Of a DNA stretch of 64,000 bases, positions 33,658-42,800 are shown piece by piece (position 1 is the stretch's first letter; each line of letters starts with the position of its first letter). Source of the stretch: Candidatus Hydrogenedentota bacterium (GTDB lineage: Bacteria; Hydrogenedentota; Hydrogenedentia; Hydrogenedentales; SLHB01). Under the pieces are notes generated by a model that saw nothing but the letters and a program-made list of their open reading frames with translations, was not told where the DNA came from and searched no databases. The position numbers and the translations under genes were made by a program. Location: positions 1 to 64,000 of the forward strand of contig JADLGB010000235.1 of assembly GCA_020849535.1 (NCBI GenBank), read 5' to 3'.

Positions 33658-35121
33658 TCAGGTCTCCTCGAGAATCTGCTGGGCGACCTCGCGGTCATCG
33701 TAGTGGATACGGGTGGTGCCTAGGATTTGGTAGTCTTCGTGTCCTTTGCCGGCGATCAGCACGAGATCGCCCGGTTTTGCCATGCGAATGGCGGCACGGA
33801 TCGCCTCGGTGCGATCGGTGATCAATTGGTAGTCATCGTATTTGCGCTGGCCTGCGTGTTGCAGGCCCACCTCGATGTCGAGAATGATGCGGTCCGGGTC
33901 TTCGGTCCTCGGATTGTCCGAAGTGACGAACGCATAGTCCGCCAGCTCGGCGGCCACGGCGCCCATCTTCGGCCGCTTGCCCTTGTCGCGATCGCCGCCG
34001 CATCCGAACACCACGATGACCTTTCCCCGGCAGATGCCCCGTGCGGCTTTTAACACGTTGCGAAGTCCGTCGTCGGTGTGGGCGTAATCGATGACCACTT
34101 GGAAGCCGCGGTCATTCTCGACATGTTCGAAGCGGCCCCGGACGCGTTCGAGGCTCGCGAGTCCCTCCGCGATCCGTGGCACCGGGATTCCCAGGCCGCC
34201 GCACACCGCGATGGCGCACAGCGCGTTGCTTACGTTGTGATGCCCCAGAAGCCGCATCGTGCACGCGGCATCGCCCCACGGTGTTCGCGCCGTGAAGTTC
34301 GTCTTCCGTCCATCCATGAACACGCTTTCCGCGCGGCAGTCGCCACCCGCACCGTAGGTGTGGCAGGGGACGCGCGACGCCTCCACGAACGCCGCGGCGC
34401 TGGGATCTTCCCGGTTCACCACAGTGAAGCAGCCCTCGCCTTCGATGCGTTCAAACAAGCGCAGCTTAGCCCGGCGATAGCTGTCCATATCCTTGTGATA
34501 ATCCAGGTGGTCCTGGGTCAGGTTCGCGAACGCGCCCACTGTGAAATGGATCCCAGCCACACGTTCTTGTTCAAGGGAATGGGAACTGACCTCCATCACC
34601 ACGTGCGACTCTCCCGCCTCGCGGGCGCGCTGGAACATGGCGGCAAGGTCTTCGCCGAAGGGCGTCGTGTGCGGAGCGGGAATGTGTTTCCCCGCAATCT
34701 CGTACCCGAGCGTGCCGAAACATGCCGCGCCCCGCCCGTCGAATTGCAGGATGCGCTGGATCATGAGGACCGTGCTCGACTTGCCGTTCGTGCCCGTGAT
34801 GCCGATCACGGTGAGATGGTGGGAAGGGTCTCCGGCCAACGCGTGGGCCAACACGCCCAGGGCGCGCCTCGGGTGCTCCACCGGAACGTAGGGAACGCCG
34901 TTCCACTCCGTGAGGCCCGCTTTGTTGCCCAGCACGGCGACTGCACCGGCTTCCACGGCCTTGTCGGCGAACTCGTGGCCATCATGATGATCGCCCGGCG
35001 TTGCGACAAAGACCATCCCCGGCTTCACACGGCGGGAGTCCTCGGTCACGCCGAGGACTTGCGCGGTGCCCGCTTCGCACGGCGCGCTAGGTAGCAGTTT
35101 CAGCAGGTCCTGCAGGGTCAT
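33658..35121 (-). CDS. murE: MurE, UDP-MurNAc-L-Ala-D-Glu:meso-DAP ligase
   Basis: The 487-residue Mur ligase adds the third stem amino acid. ITGTNGKSSTVLMI is the ATP loop, NLTQDHLDYHKDM the metal region, and VIDYAHTDDGLRN and VVFGCGGDRDKGKRP are in the C-terminal half. The specificity motif reads SDNPRTEDP: the DNPR form is the one associated with meso-diaminopimelate (lysine enzymes differ here). This indicates Gram-negative-type peptidoglycan. Its first 35 bases overlap the end of ftsI in another frame, so translation is coupled. Confidence 0.95.
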   Translation of the reverse strand: MTLQDLLKLLPSAPCEAGTAQVLGVTEDSRRVKPGMVFVATPGDHHDGHEFADKAVEAGAVAVLGNKAGLTEWNGVPYVPVEHPRRALGVLAHALAGDPSHHLTVIGITGTNGKSSTVLMIQRILQFDGRGAACFGTLGYEIAGKHIPAPHTTPFGEDLAAMFQRAREAGESHVVMEVSSHSLEQERVAGIHFTVGAFANLTQDHLDYHKDMDSYRRAKLRLFERIEGEGCFTVVNREDPSAAAFVEASRVPCHTYGAGGDCRAESVFMDGRKTNFTARTPWGDAACTMRLLGHHNVSNALCAIAVCGGLGIPVPRIAEGLASLERVRGRFEHVENDRGFQVVIDYAHTDDGLRNVLKAARGICRGKVIVVFGCGGDRDKGKRPKMGAVAAELADYAFVTSDNPRTEDPDRIILDIEVGLQHAGQRKYDDYQLITDRTEAIRAAIRMAKPGDLVLIAGKGHEDYQILGTTRIHYDDREVAQQILEET

Positions 35122-37252
35122 GTTGGGTCTCTGTCCGCCGGTTGTTGGAAAACACGAGGCGGCATTCGGTCACCTCGTTCAGGAGGGTTCCGGGCGGGGG
35201 CTCTTGCGCCACCACCCAGCCGCTGCCCTGAACGTCCCACGCGACCCCGAGGGCGATCAAGGCTTCGCGGGCTTCGCGCTTCGTCATGCCTTGAAAACTG
35301 GGCAGACGCGGCGCCGCGCTAGGTAGATCCGCAAGCGTGGGGAGAAGTTCCGCGCCGGAATCCAGGAGCGACAGCAAGCTCGGTACAACGTATTCTTGCG
35401 TGTGCGGCCCCGAGTCCCCTTCGCGCGCGACCAGCATGTCCGCGTCTTCTTCTTCGAGTCCGGGTTCCTCGACGCCTTCCATCGGTTCTTCGGGGCACTC
35501 GAGGCGGATGAGGGCTTCGCGAACCACCTCCTTGAACACCGGACCGCACACATAGCCGCCCCAGTAGGGCTTGCTCTGCGGATTGTGAACCACAATCACC
35601 GCCACCACGCGTGGATCGGAGATCGGCGCGAATCCCGCCAGCACCGCGGTATGTTGATCTTCGTAGTAGCCCCGGCCGTCGGCGCGCGCCACCTGGGCGG
35701 TGCCGGTCTTGCCTCCCGCGCGATACTCGGGGATGGCCGCGCGCGTTCCCGTGCCGTGCGCAATGACTTCGTAGCAGAGTTCGCGCATCACCGCCGCCGT
35801 CTGCTCTGAAAGCACCCGCGGTGCATCCTTCGGGACAAAGCGGTAGGTCTCCTGTCCATGGCGATTCTTGGCGTATTCCACCAGGTGGGGTTCCACCAGG
35901 AAACCGCCGTTTGCGATGACGGCAAATGCTCGCGCCAGTTGGGGCATGGTGACCGCGACTTCCTGCCCCATGGGCAGCGAGATCACGCTCAGTTTGGACC
36001 AATGCTTCGCGGCACGATAGATGCCCGGGCTCTCCATCAGGAAGTCCCGGCTCGTCTTCTGTCCGAATCCAAAGCGCTGGATCCATTCATCCAGCAGCGC
36101 ATTCCCGCCGAGCTTGATAATCTTGTCGGCCACCTTGATGATGCAGATATTGCTCGACTCCGCGAAGGCCTCGCGGAAGGGCACGGTCTGCATCTTGTGC
36201 ACGTCGGATATCAACCTGCGGCCGAAGGCGCTCCAGCGGCCGCCTTCGCAGTTGATGAGTGTGTCCGGCGTGATGAGGCCGTGTTCCAGGGCCGCGGAAG
36301 CCGTCACGATCTTGAACGCCGATCCGGGTTCGAACACGTCGATCACCGCGCGGTTCTTACGCTGCTCGGGGGTGTACTCCCAATACACGTTCGGGTCGAA
36401 CGCGGGCATGCACGCCAAGGCCAGAATGGCCCCCGTCTTGGGGTCCATCAACATGCCGGTTGCGCGCGCGGCCTGGCACCGTTCCATGACCGCCAGCAGT
36501 TCCCGTTCGAGCGCGTGTTGGATGGGCTTGTCGATCGTAAGAAACACATCGTCCCCGCCCGCCGGCGGTACGTATTCAAGCGTGAGCGAAGACAGGAGGT
36601 TGCGTCGCGCGTCCACACGGGATTTGTGCCACCCCTGGATGTTGCGCATAAAGGGGTCATAGAGGCCTTCAATGCCTTCCGTGCCCTCATGTTCGCGGTT
36701 GACGTACCCCAGGACGTGAGCGGCCAGCCCTTCCTCGGGGTAATAGCGGACCGGTTCGCGCTTGATGCGCAGGCCGCCGCCCACAAAGGCATTGAGATCG
36801 CCCAACGCCGCGAACTCGGACTCGGTGAGATAGCGCTTGATCGGCACATCGACCAGCTTCTCGCCCTCGGGTGTCCGGCGCGTGAGACGCTCCAGCACCT
36901 GATCTTCGCCGAGGTTGAGGCGGACGCTGAGCCGTTGCGCCGCATCGTACGGGTCTTCAATGTACTGCGGATTCGCCCAGATGGAAGGCGCCTGGCGATC
37001 CCGTGCGAGGATGCGCCCCCCGCGGTCGTAGATACGCCCCCGCGGAATCGTCAGGGGCACTTCCCCCACATGGGCTTCATCGTTCTTGAGGAACTTCTCG
37101 TCGGGCCAGATCTGCAACTTGGTGATGTGAATCGCCAGGATGAAGAAGACTGCGAGAAAGCCCCAGAAGACAAAGCGTATCCGGACACGGTGGCCAAGAG
37201 AGGGAGGGAGATCGGTATCCGCGGGCAATGGTTGAGATTGGGTGTACAGCAT
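35087..37252 (-). CDS. ftsI: FtsI/PBP2-type septal transpeptidase with PASTA domain
   Basis: The 721-residue class B penicillin-binding protein has a single N-terminal membrane helix (about residues 28-50) and a periplasmic body. The dimerisation domain includes GRIYDRGGRILARD. The transpeptidase motifs are PGSAFK (SxxK, nucleophilic Ser), SSN in ESSNICIIK (SxN) and KTGTAQ (KTG). After the catalytic domain comes an acidic linker (EEPGLEEEDAD) and one C-terminal PASTA repeat with MTKREAREALIALGV and VVAQEPPPGTLL. PASTA tails on FtsI homologues are typical of Gram-positive SpoVD/PBP2x but are also known in some diderm phyla. It cross-links septal peptidoglycan together with FtsW. 12 bases separate it from ftsL. 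Confidence 0.94.
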   Translation of the reverse strand: MLYTQSQPLPADTDLPPSLGHRVRIRFVFWGFLAVFFILAIHITKLQIWPDEKFLKNDEAHVGEVPLTIPRGRIYDRGGRILARDRQAPSIWANPQYIEDPYDAAQRLSVRLNLGEDQVLERLTRRTPEGEKLVDVPIKRYLTESEFAALGDLNAFVGGGLRIKREPVRYYPEEGLAAHVLGYVNREHEGTEGIEGLYDPFMRNIQGWHKSRVDARRNLLSSLTLEYVPPAGGDDVFLTIDKPIQHALERELLAVMERCQAARATGMLMDPKTGAILALACMPAFDPNVYWEYTPEQRKNRAVIDVFEPGSAFKIVTASAALEHGLITPDTLINCEGGRWSAFGRRLISDVHKMQTVPFREAFAESSNICIIKVADKIIKLGGNALLDEWIQRFGFGQKTSRDFLMESPGIYRAAKHWSKLSVISLPMGQEVAVTMPQLARAFAVIANGGFLVEPHLVEYAKNRHGQETYRFVPKDAPRVLSEQTAAVMRELCYEVIAHGTGTRAAIPEYRAGGKTGTAQVARADGRGYYEDQHTAVLAGFAPISDPRVVAVIVVHNPQSKPYWGGYVCGPVFKEVVREALIRLECPEEPMEGVEEPGLEEEDADMLVAREGDSGPHTQEYVVPSLLSLLDSGAELLPTLADLPSAAPRLPSFQGMTKREAREALIALGVAWDVQGSGWVVAQEPPPGTLLNEVTECRLVFSNNRRTETQHDPAGPAETAT

Positions 37253-37264
37253 GGCGCGGCCGCC

Positions 37265-37669
37265 TTATCGTCCGCCCGGCTCGGTGGCCACGGACGGCGC
37301 CGCATTCTGCGCGACGGGCAACTGCGCCATTTCGTACGGCACGATGAAAGACTGCAACGGTTCTTCGATCTCCAGGCGGACGATTTCGATCTGGCTGGGT
37401 TCCGGTTGTACCAGGCCCAGGTCCGGCGCCTGCGCCGCGATACGTTCGAGCGTCATCAACTCGTCCGCCTGTTCTTCCAAGGCTTCGATCCGTGAGCCTG
37501 TTTCCTTGATTTGGCGGCTCAATTCGGCGGCTTCATAGTCCCGCCGGAAGATCTGGAGTTGGAGCCATGTCTCGGCGAAAAACGCGCTGAACGGGATGGC
37601 CAGCACCGGCAGCCATTTGAGGGTGCCGATGAGTATGCCGCGTGCGGACCGCGCATAGGGGCTTCGCAT
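37265..37669 (-). CDS. ftsL: FtsL-like division protein
   Basis: The 134-residue product starts at ATG 37669, sharing a base with the rsmH stop (TGATG), seven bases after a GGGGGAGG site. It has one membrane helix (about residues 15-32: TLKWLPVLAIPFSAFFAETW) followed by a heptad-like coiled coil (ELSRQIKETGSRIEALEEQ) and then LERIAAQAPDLGLVQPEPSQIE, which resembles the FtsL end (...A..LGM..P...Q). FtsL is poorly conserved; the call relies on topology plus its position between rsmH and ftsI. It is a bitopic divisome protein expected to pair with an FtsB-like partner not present here. Confidence 0.85.
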   Translation of the reverse strand: MRSPYARSARGILIGTLKWLPVLAIPFSAFFAETWLQLQIFRRDYEAAELSRQIKETGSRIEALEEQADELMTLERIAAQAPDLGLVQPEPSQIEIVRLEIEEPLQSFIVPYEMAQLPVAQNAAPSVATEPGGR

Positions 37670-38613
37670 CACGCAGCCTCCCCCGCCTCGAGGCGTTCGG
37701 CCACGCGCAACTTAGCGCTGTGCGACCGCGGATTCGCCCGGATCTCTTCCTGCTCGGGCAATACCGGTTTGCGTGTGAGCACCCGAATGAGCGGTTCCTG
37801 GACGGTCTTGGTGCGCCCGTCTGCGTGAAACTCCCGCCTTGGACGCGCCGCGGTGTTGAATGCATTCTTCACTATCCGGTCTTCGCCGGAATGAAACGAA
37901 ATCACCGCCAGGCGCCCACCTGCCGAAAGACAGTCAATTGCCTGGGAGAGCCCCTCCTCCAGGGAGCCCAGCTCGTCGTTCACCGCTATGCGAATGGCTT
38001 GAAACACGGTACGTACTTCCTCGGGGATCCCGCGCACAAACGATAATGATTCCTGAACCGCCCGGACCAGATCGCGCGTCGTGCGTAGCGCGCCTTCCCG
38101 GGCCTGCCTCGAAAGCACCCGCGCCACCCGGCCCGCCGGGCCAACATCTCCGTATGAACGGAGAACCCGCGTCAACTCATCCGGGTCCACGCGCTTCAAA
38201 TACTCCAATGCCGTTTGCCCTTCCGTGGGATTCATGCGCATGTCGAGAGGACCGTCATCCTGGAGCGAGAACCCACGGGCGGGGTCGTCAATCTGCATAC
38301 TGGATACACCGGCGTCCAGTAGAATTCCATCGGCGGCATTCACGCCGCTCTCCCGCAAAACTTGTCGCAAGCGGTCGTAGTTCGCGTGTACCACGCGAAC
38401 CCCCGCGAAACGCGCCAACCGTTCTCCCGCTAGCCGCACTGCCAACGGATCCCGATCCAACGCGATCAGGCGTCCGCCCTCCAGCCGCCCGGCGATCAAC
38501 TCCGCATGGCCGCCGCCTCCCGCCGTACAGTCGACGTACACTCCGTTCGGCCGGATCCGCAGCCACTCGAGGACAGGTCCAGCCAGGACCGGTGTGTGCG
38601 GCCGTTGGTTCAT
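37669..38613 (-). CDS. rsmH: RsmH (MraW), 16S rRNA m4C1402 methyltransferase
   Basis: The 314-residue S-adenosylmethionine-dependent methyltransferase modifies C1402 of 16S rRNA. ATG 38613 starts the recognisable protein (HTPVL near the N-terminus); an open frame continues upstream into the STAS gene but is not coding. Landmarks are VYVDCTAGGGGHAELI (SAM motif I), LIALDRDPLAV, GILLDAGVSSMQIDDPARGFS, PLDMRMNP, the FQAIRIAVNDELGSLE segment and AVISFHSGEDRIVKN. It follows the STAS gene by 26 bases. Confidence 0.95.
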   Translation of the reverse strand: MNQRPHTPVLAGPVLEWLRIRPNGVYVDCTAGGGGHAELIAGRLEGGRLIALDRDPLAVRLAGERLARFAGVRVVHANYDRLRQVLRESGVNAADGILLDAGVSSMQIDDPARGFSLQDDGPLDMRMNPTEGQTALEYLKRVDPDELTRVLRSYGDVGPAGRVARVLSRQAREGALRTTRDLVRAVQESLSFVRGIPEEVRTVFQAIRIAVNDELGSLEEGLSQAIDCLSAGGRLAVISFHSGEDRIVKNAFNTAARPRREFHADGRTKTVQEPLIRVLTRKPVLPEQEEIRANPRSHSAKLRVAERLEAGEAA

Positions 38614-38639
38614 CCCGCCACCCCTCGGGCCGCCGGCGG

Positions 38640-38984
38640 CTACGCGGCCTCCTGGAACGTGCCGGCGGCCTTCTGCTCGCTGTCGTACGTGTCGAACAGG
38701 GAGCTGACACCCACCATGCGGAACAGACGCTGCGTGTACAAATTGATGCCTACCAGTTTGATGTCGCCGTTCAGCGCCCGCACCTTCCGGAGCCGTTCCA
38801 CGAGCACGCCCACGCCCATGTAGCTGATGAAGCGAATGGCGCTCAGATTCATTACCACCTTGAAACGGTTCTCGCTGATGCACTCGTACAAGGCCGTGCG
38901 CAACGCATCCACCCCGTTCTCATCAATGTCGCCTTGAAGTCTGAGCACGGTCACCGCACCCATGTCCGTCCGCTCAACGTTCAT
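38640..38984 (-). CDS. STAS-domain anti-sigma-factor-antagonist-like protein
   Basis: The 114-residue single STAS domain starts at ATG 38984, overlapping the mraZ stop by 11 bases. The fold is clear: a strand TVLRLQGDIDENGVDALR (an LxGxxD pattern), VVMNLSAIRFISYMGVGVL as the central strand-loop-helix, and INLYTQRLFRMVGVSSLF at the C-terminal end (normally ...V..lF.l.gl...f). In SpoIIAA-type antagonists the loop reads DSSG with a phospho-acceptor Ser. Here it is SYMG, with Tyr at the acceptor position and Ser in place of Asp, so classical serine phosphorylation by an anti-sigma kinase is doubtful. Its location between mraZ and rsmH is unusual. No anti-sigma kinase or phosphatase gene lies nearby. 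Confidence 0.88.
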   Translation of the reverse strand: MNVERTDMGAVTVLRLQGDIDENGVDALRTALYECISENRFKVVMNLSAIRFISYMGVGVLVERLRKVRALNGDIKLVGINLYTQRLFRMVGVSSLFDTYDSEQKAAGTFQEAA

Positions 38985-39462
38985 CCTGTTGCCCGCCTTT
39001 CTCCGTTGTGGCGGCGTGCGGTTCCCCCATCGAGAACAACGGCGCCGCCATATCTTCATAACCAGCATCGTTGGATTCCTGGAACGCGCGCCACGCGTCC
39101 TTGTCCCAGAGTTCCAGATGATCGTCCACCCCGAGAAGTACCGCTTCTTTGTCGATCCCCGCGTACTCGCGCAGGTGCGGCGGCACCGCCATCCGGCCCT
39201 GCGCGTCCGGCCGCACCTCCGCCACGCTGCTGAAGAACAGGCGCCGGAACGCCAGGGTCTTGGCATCCATGGCGGAATGCCGCCCAGCCTGCTGCCGTAT
39301 CTTGTTCCACTCGTCGCGATGGAAAAGGAAGATGGAGTGCCCGTATCCGCGGGCCATGTACCAGATGAGGTGCCCCTCGTACTCCATGGTCTCACGGATA
39401 CGCCGCGGGACGGTGATTCGTCCCTTGTCGTCCAACTTGGTGATGGCTTCTCCGTAGTACAC
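38974..39462 (-). CDS. mraZ: MraZ, transcriptional regulator of the dcw cluster
   Basis: The 162-residue protein starts at GTG 39462, six bases after GGAAGGAG; this gives VYYGEAITKLDDKGR, matching the usual MraZ N-terminus. Two SpoVT/AbrB-like halves are visible: KLDDKGRITVPRRIR near residues 9-23 and RPDAQGRMAVPPHLRE in the second half, each with the D-x-x-G-R core. MraZ forms a ring that binds repeats upstream of its own gene and represses the dcw promoter. It is the first gene of the minus-strand cluster, just downstream of the promoter at 39517-39545, and candidate boxes are present. Confidence 0.94.
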   Translation of the reverse strand: MYYGEAITKLDDKGRITVPRRIRETMEYEGHLIWYMARGYGHSIFLFHRDEWNKIRQQAGRHSAMDAKTLAFRRLFFSSVAEVRPDAQGRMAVPPHLREYAGIDKEAVLLGVDDHLELWDKDAWRAFQESNDAGYEDMAAPLFSMGEPHAATTEKGGQQDER

Positions 39463-39489
39463 GAAGAACTCCTTCCGCGATCCATGGAG

Positions 39490-39535
39490 CCCCAAAATCT
39501 CCCACTACACATCCCCATCCTACCACCAAGCCCCA
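39490..39535 (-). promoter_or_regulatory. Candidate MraZ-binding boxes
   Basis: On the minus strand TGGGG occurs at 39535-39531, 39517-39513 and 39494-39490, TGGGA at 39504-39500 and TGGTA at 39525-39521. Two pairs (39535/39525 and 39504/39494) have the 10-base period expected of TGGGN-N5-TGGGN MraZ operators. The boxes lie across the -35/-10 spacer and the start of the transcript, ideal for autorepression. Confidence 0.6.
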
Positions 39536-39545
39536 CTTGTGTCAA
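39517..39545 (-). promoter_or_regulatory. Promoter of the dcw operon (sigma70-like)
   Basis: On the minus strand a perfect TTGACA -35 box (39545-39540) is followed by a 17-base spacer and a TAGGAT -10 box (39522-39517). The transcript would begin near 39510, leaving an untranslated leader of about 48 bases before the mraZ GTG. It is the best promoter match in the window, and eleven same-strand genes follow with overlaps or short gaps. Confidence 0.82.
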
Positions 39546-39809
39546 GGGAAAATTCGCCGTTTCTCCTTTGAATGCAACGAGTTACAACTCATGGCGGATT
39601 CACGTTTTCCACCACAAGATATTGTAGAAACGGGTTTATTTCGTGAAACCTGCCACAAGATGTAGAAAATGTAAAACTAGAAAAACAGGAAAGATTGGCA
39701 AAGATGTCGAGGGATTATGCGGCGATATCTTCGAACTAAAGGGACAAAAGGGAACACGGTGGGGGCCTGTGGGGCCGGAGAGTCAGTCTGCCGCTGGGTT
39801 CAGAAGTGC
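39546..39809. other. AT-richer intergenic region upstream of mraZ
   Basis: Two operons point away from this gap or end at it: mraZ begins to the left and the fusion lipoprotein gene ends to the right. No coding sequence is seen. A short direct repeat starts with CCACAAGAT at about 39611 and 39652, each copy followed by TGTAGAAA-type bases, and GTTTATTTCGTGAAAC (39634-39649) is an imperfect palindrome. The stretch is clearly more AT-rich than its surroundings, which fits an upstream promoter element or regulator site. Confidence 0.45.
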
Positions 39810-42800
39810 CTACAGATAGCCCAGTGAACGTATCACGCTATTCCTTTCGTCACTCTCTTGGCTATCTGGGCGCCGATTCGGCCGGGAAGGCGGCGTGTTG
39901 GCTCGGTCCCAGCCCGTCCTTCCTTTCTGGGTCTCTGGCAGTTCAAGCATGCCGCGAGGCGAAAGGTCCCGGCCCGCCAAACCTGCATAGTCAGGGGAGT
40001 ACCGATGGACTTTGAAGACGGCGTTCAAGTAGTGGCCGCGCTCATCGACGCCCGGTTGTTCCCCCTGAGCCAGGGTGCCACCTCGGACGACGGGATTGAC
40101 GTACTTCCAAACAGTCGCCCCCTGTGGAGTGACTTCAAAGAACACTCCCAGAACGCCAGCACAAATCAGCGTGTTGCCGTTGGCCAGGCGTTGTACGCCG
40201 GAGATCTCCGAAGAAAAGAAATCGGTCTTGCGTGCGGTCTCGAAATGCCACGCGGGTTTGACCGGGCCGAACGTCCCCGTCTCAGGCATTGCATAACCGC
40301 CCGACGCATCACGTGGCGGAACAATCTCTTCGACCGAAGAGTATCCGCGATCGAGCCCGTTGTTGAAGATGAGAATGTTGCCTGCCCCTGGATATCCGAC
40401 CGGTATCCAGTGCGCATCGTGTTGCTGGAAGAGCATACGGTCCGCGGCGGTGCCTCGCTGATACGCGGCAGGATTTCCCCAGCGATACAGCAAATCACCT
40501 CCGTGCCCGTATCGTCCACCGGTGCTGCCTTTCGCTTCCTGTGTCGTGGTCGAGTGGTCGATGGTCCAAATCTCGCTGCAGCCTCGCACGCTCAACACTA
40601 TCTGGTCGAGTTCCGGACTGTAGGCGATGGAATTCATGTGATTCCAGAATGCGGGCGTCGGCCGGCCGTTGCAGTCCACATCGACGCGTTCGGGATGCTC
40701 GCGCACGTTGCCGAAATTCGCTTTCGCCGGATCATTCGCCTGGATCAGGTGATCCCACACGTGCCATTCCCATACCACCGTTCCGCCCTTGGGACGAGTG
40801 GGTTGGATTTCAAGAACGTAGTCCGGGAACAGTTCCTGATCACGCATCATTTCGGGGCTGAATCCGGCCGCCAGGCACTCCTCCCGCGTCTTCCGCTCAA
40901 CTGCAAGTGCCAGGATATTGCCGTTGGGCAATACCGCGACATCGTGATGCAACATGTGTTGCTCGTTGGCATAGTCGAACTCCCAAACAAGATTGTCGTC
41001 CCAGTCGTATTCCTCCAGGCGCCCGCCTTCTCCGCCTCTCGTGAATCCCTGCGCATGCGTAAAGCAGCAGCGCAACAGATTGCCGTTCTCCAGCAGGTAG
41101 ACCGTTTGACCGGGTTCATAGGCGCTCGCCGTCCATTCATGAACCACCTGCCCTGCATTGTTCATCAAATAGGTCATCGTGCGATGCTTTGGTGCAAACA
41201 GCGTATACCCCGGCGCCGCTTCCGGCGTCTCCTTCACCAGACCCAGCCTGCCTTCCGAAAGCACTTCAATGTTCAGTACCTGCTTCTCTTTCGCCGGTTC
41301 GGTGGGAGCCGGGCCGCGCCCTTCACGAGGCGGTTCCCTGCGCTCTTCCCTTCCTTGGGGCCTGGGTTCACGGCCGGGCCGCTGCTGCCCGCCGATCAAT
41401 TCTTCGCGTGACAGTACGCCGTCGCCGTTCAAGTCCCATCGGGGGAATGCCATGCGCTCGCCGGCGAGGTATTCATCCAGAGAGACAGCGCCGTTTCCGT
41501 CCGTGTCGGTACGGCTGAACTTCTGATCCCCGTGCCGGGGAGAATTGTCCGGACGAGCCTCGTTCGCCTCCATCTCGGCCGGCGAGATGCTGCCGTCACC
41601 GTTGGTATCAATACGGCCGAATTTCTTCTCCTCGTGGAAGAGAAACTCATCCATGGTCACGGTGCCGTCGCCGTTGGAATCAGTTCCCTGGAACTTGTCG
41701 AGCTGGGGTCCGCGATCTCGCGGGGGCGCTGGGCGCTGAGAACCCCTTCCGCTATCGGGAGCGGGTTGCGGTGGACGTGGCCTTTCAGGACGCTGGTCAG
41801 GGCGTTCGGCGCGCGGGCGTTCCTGTCCGGCCGTTTCGCGTTGTGCCGTGGACCTCGCCACTCGAAACCCCACATGATACCAACTGTGATTGGGGTCGTC
41901 CGGCCCACGGTAGTAGGCGGGGTCCCGGTTCGACACGCGGCCATGACCCCACTCGCCGTTGTACCAGTTGCCGCCACGAAGGACGTGGTATGGATTGCCG
42001 TCCGGGAGAGGTTGGCCGGTGTCAGGGCCGGCTGGGTTTCTCAGAGGACTCACGGCATAGTAGTCGCGCTGATACCAATCGTTGACCCACTCCCACACGT
42101 TTCCGGACACATCATACAATCCATACCCATTTGCGCCGTCGCTTGTCTGGTACTCCAACTGCGGACCGGGCCAGTCAAAGTCTCCCTTTTTGTGCAATTG
42201 CCCGTTGTAGAAACCAACAGGCGTCGTCCACGGATAGGGTCCTGTCTCGTACGGATCTCCCGAGCCAGGCCAGTTCACCCGCGCCGTGTCCGGCTCGTCG
42301 CCCCAGGGGAAGATCCGGTAGGAGTCCGTCTGACCACCGCGGGCCGCGTACTCCCACTCGGCTTCGCTGGGCAACCGGTAGCCTGGTGCCGCGTAGTCGC
42401 ATGCCGACATGTCCGGCTGATAACAAAGTCTCAGATCTTCCGCCGTACTGAGCCAGTTGCAGTACTCCACGGCGCCTTGCCAGCGCACGCAGACGACGGG
42501 ATGTTCGGCGCGCCCATCTGCCAGCACGAAGTGCTGCCCATCCCAGTGAATGCTGCTCGCGGGGTCGCTGGCGTTTGTGTCACAAAGCAGCATCGTCCCA
42601 TCCTGCGTGTAGACAAGACCATCGCGAACCATGATTGATTTGGCGTCGATGGCTGCATTCAGAAACCGGCAGTACTCCGCATTGGTGACTTCCATTCTTG
42701 AAATGTAGAAACTGTCAAGCTGTACAAGGTGGATCGGAATCTCATCGCTTGGGTGTTCGACTCCTCCGAGGTCATGGTGATCGCCCATCTCGAAACGCCC

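Noticed and set aside
35858-37495. 545-codon open frame opposite ftsI
   Set aside because: It covers the complement of ftsI and ftsL, whose motifs are unambiguous; the opposite frame has no recognisable domain.
39858-41411. 517-codon plus-strand frame opposite the fusion lipoprotein
   Set aside because: It is the complement of the arylsulfotransferase-like part and has low-complexity composition.
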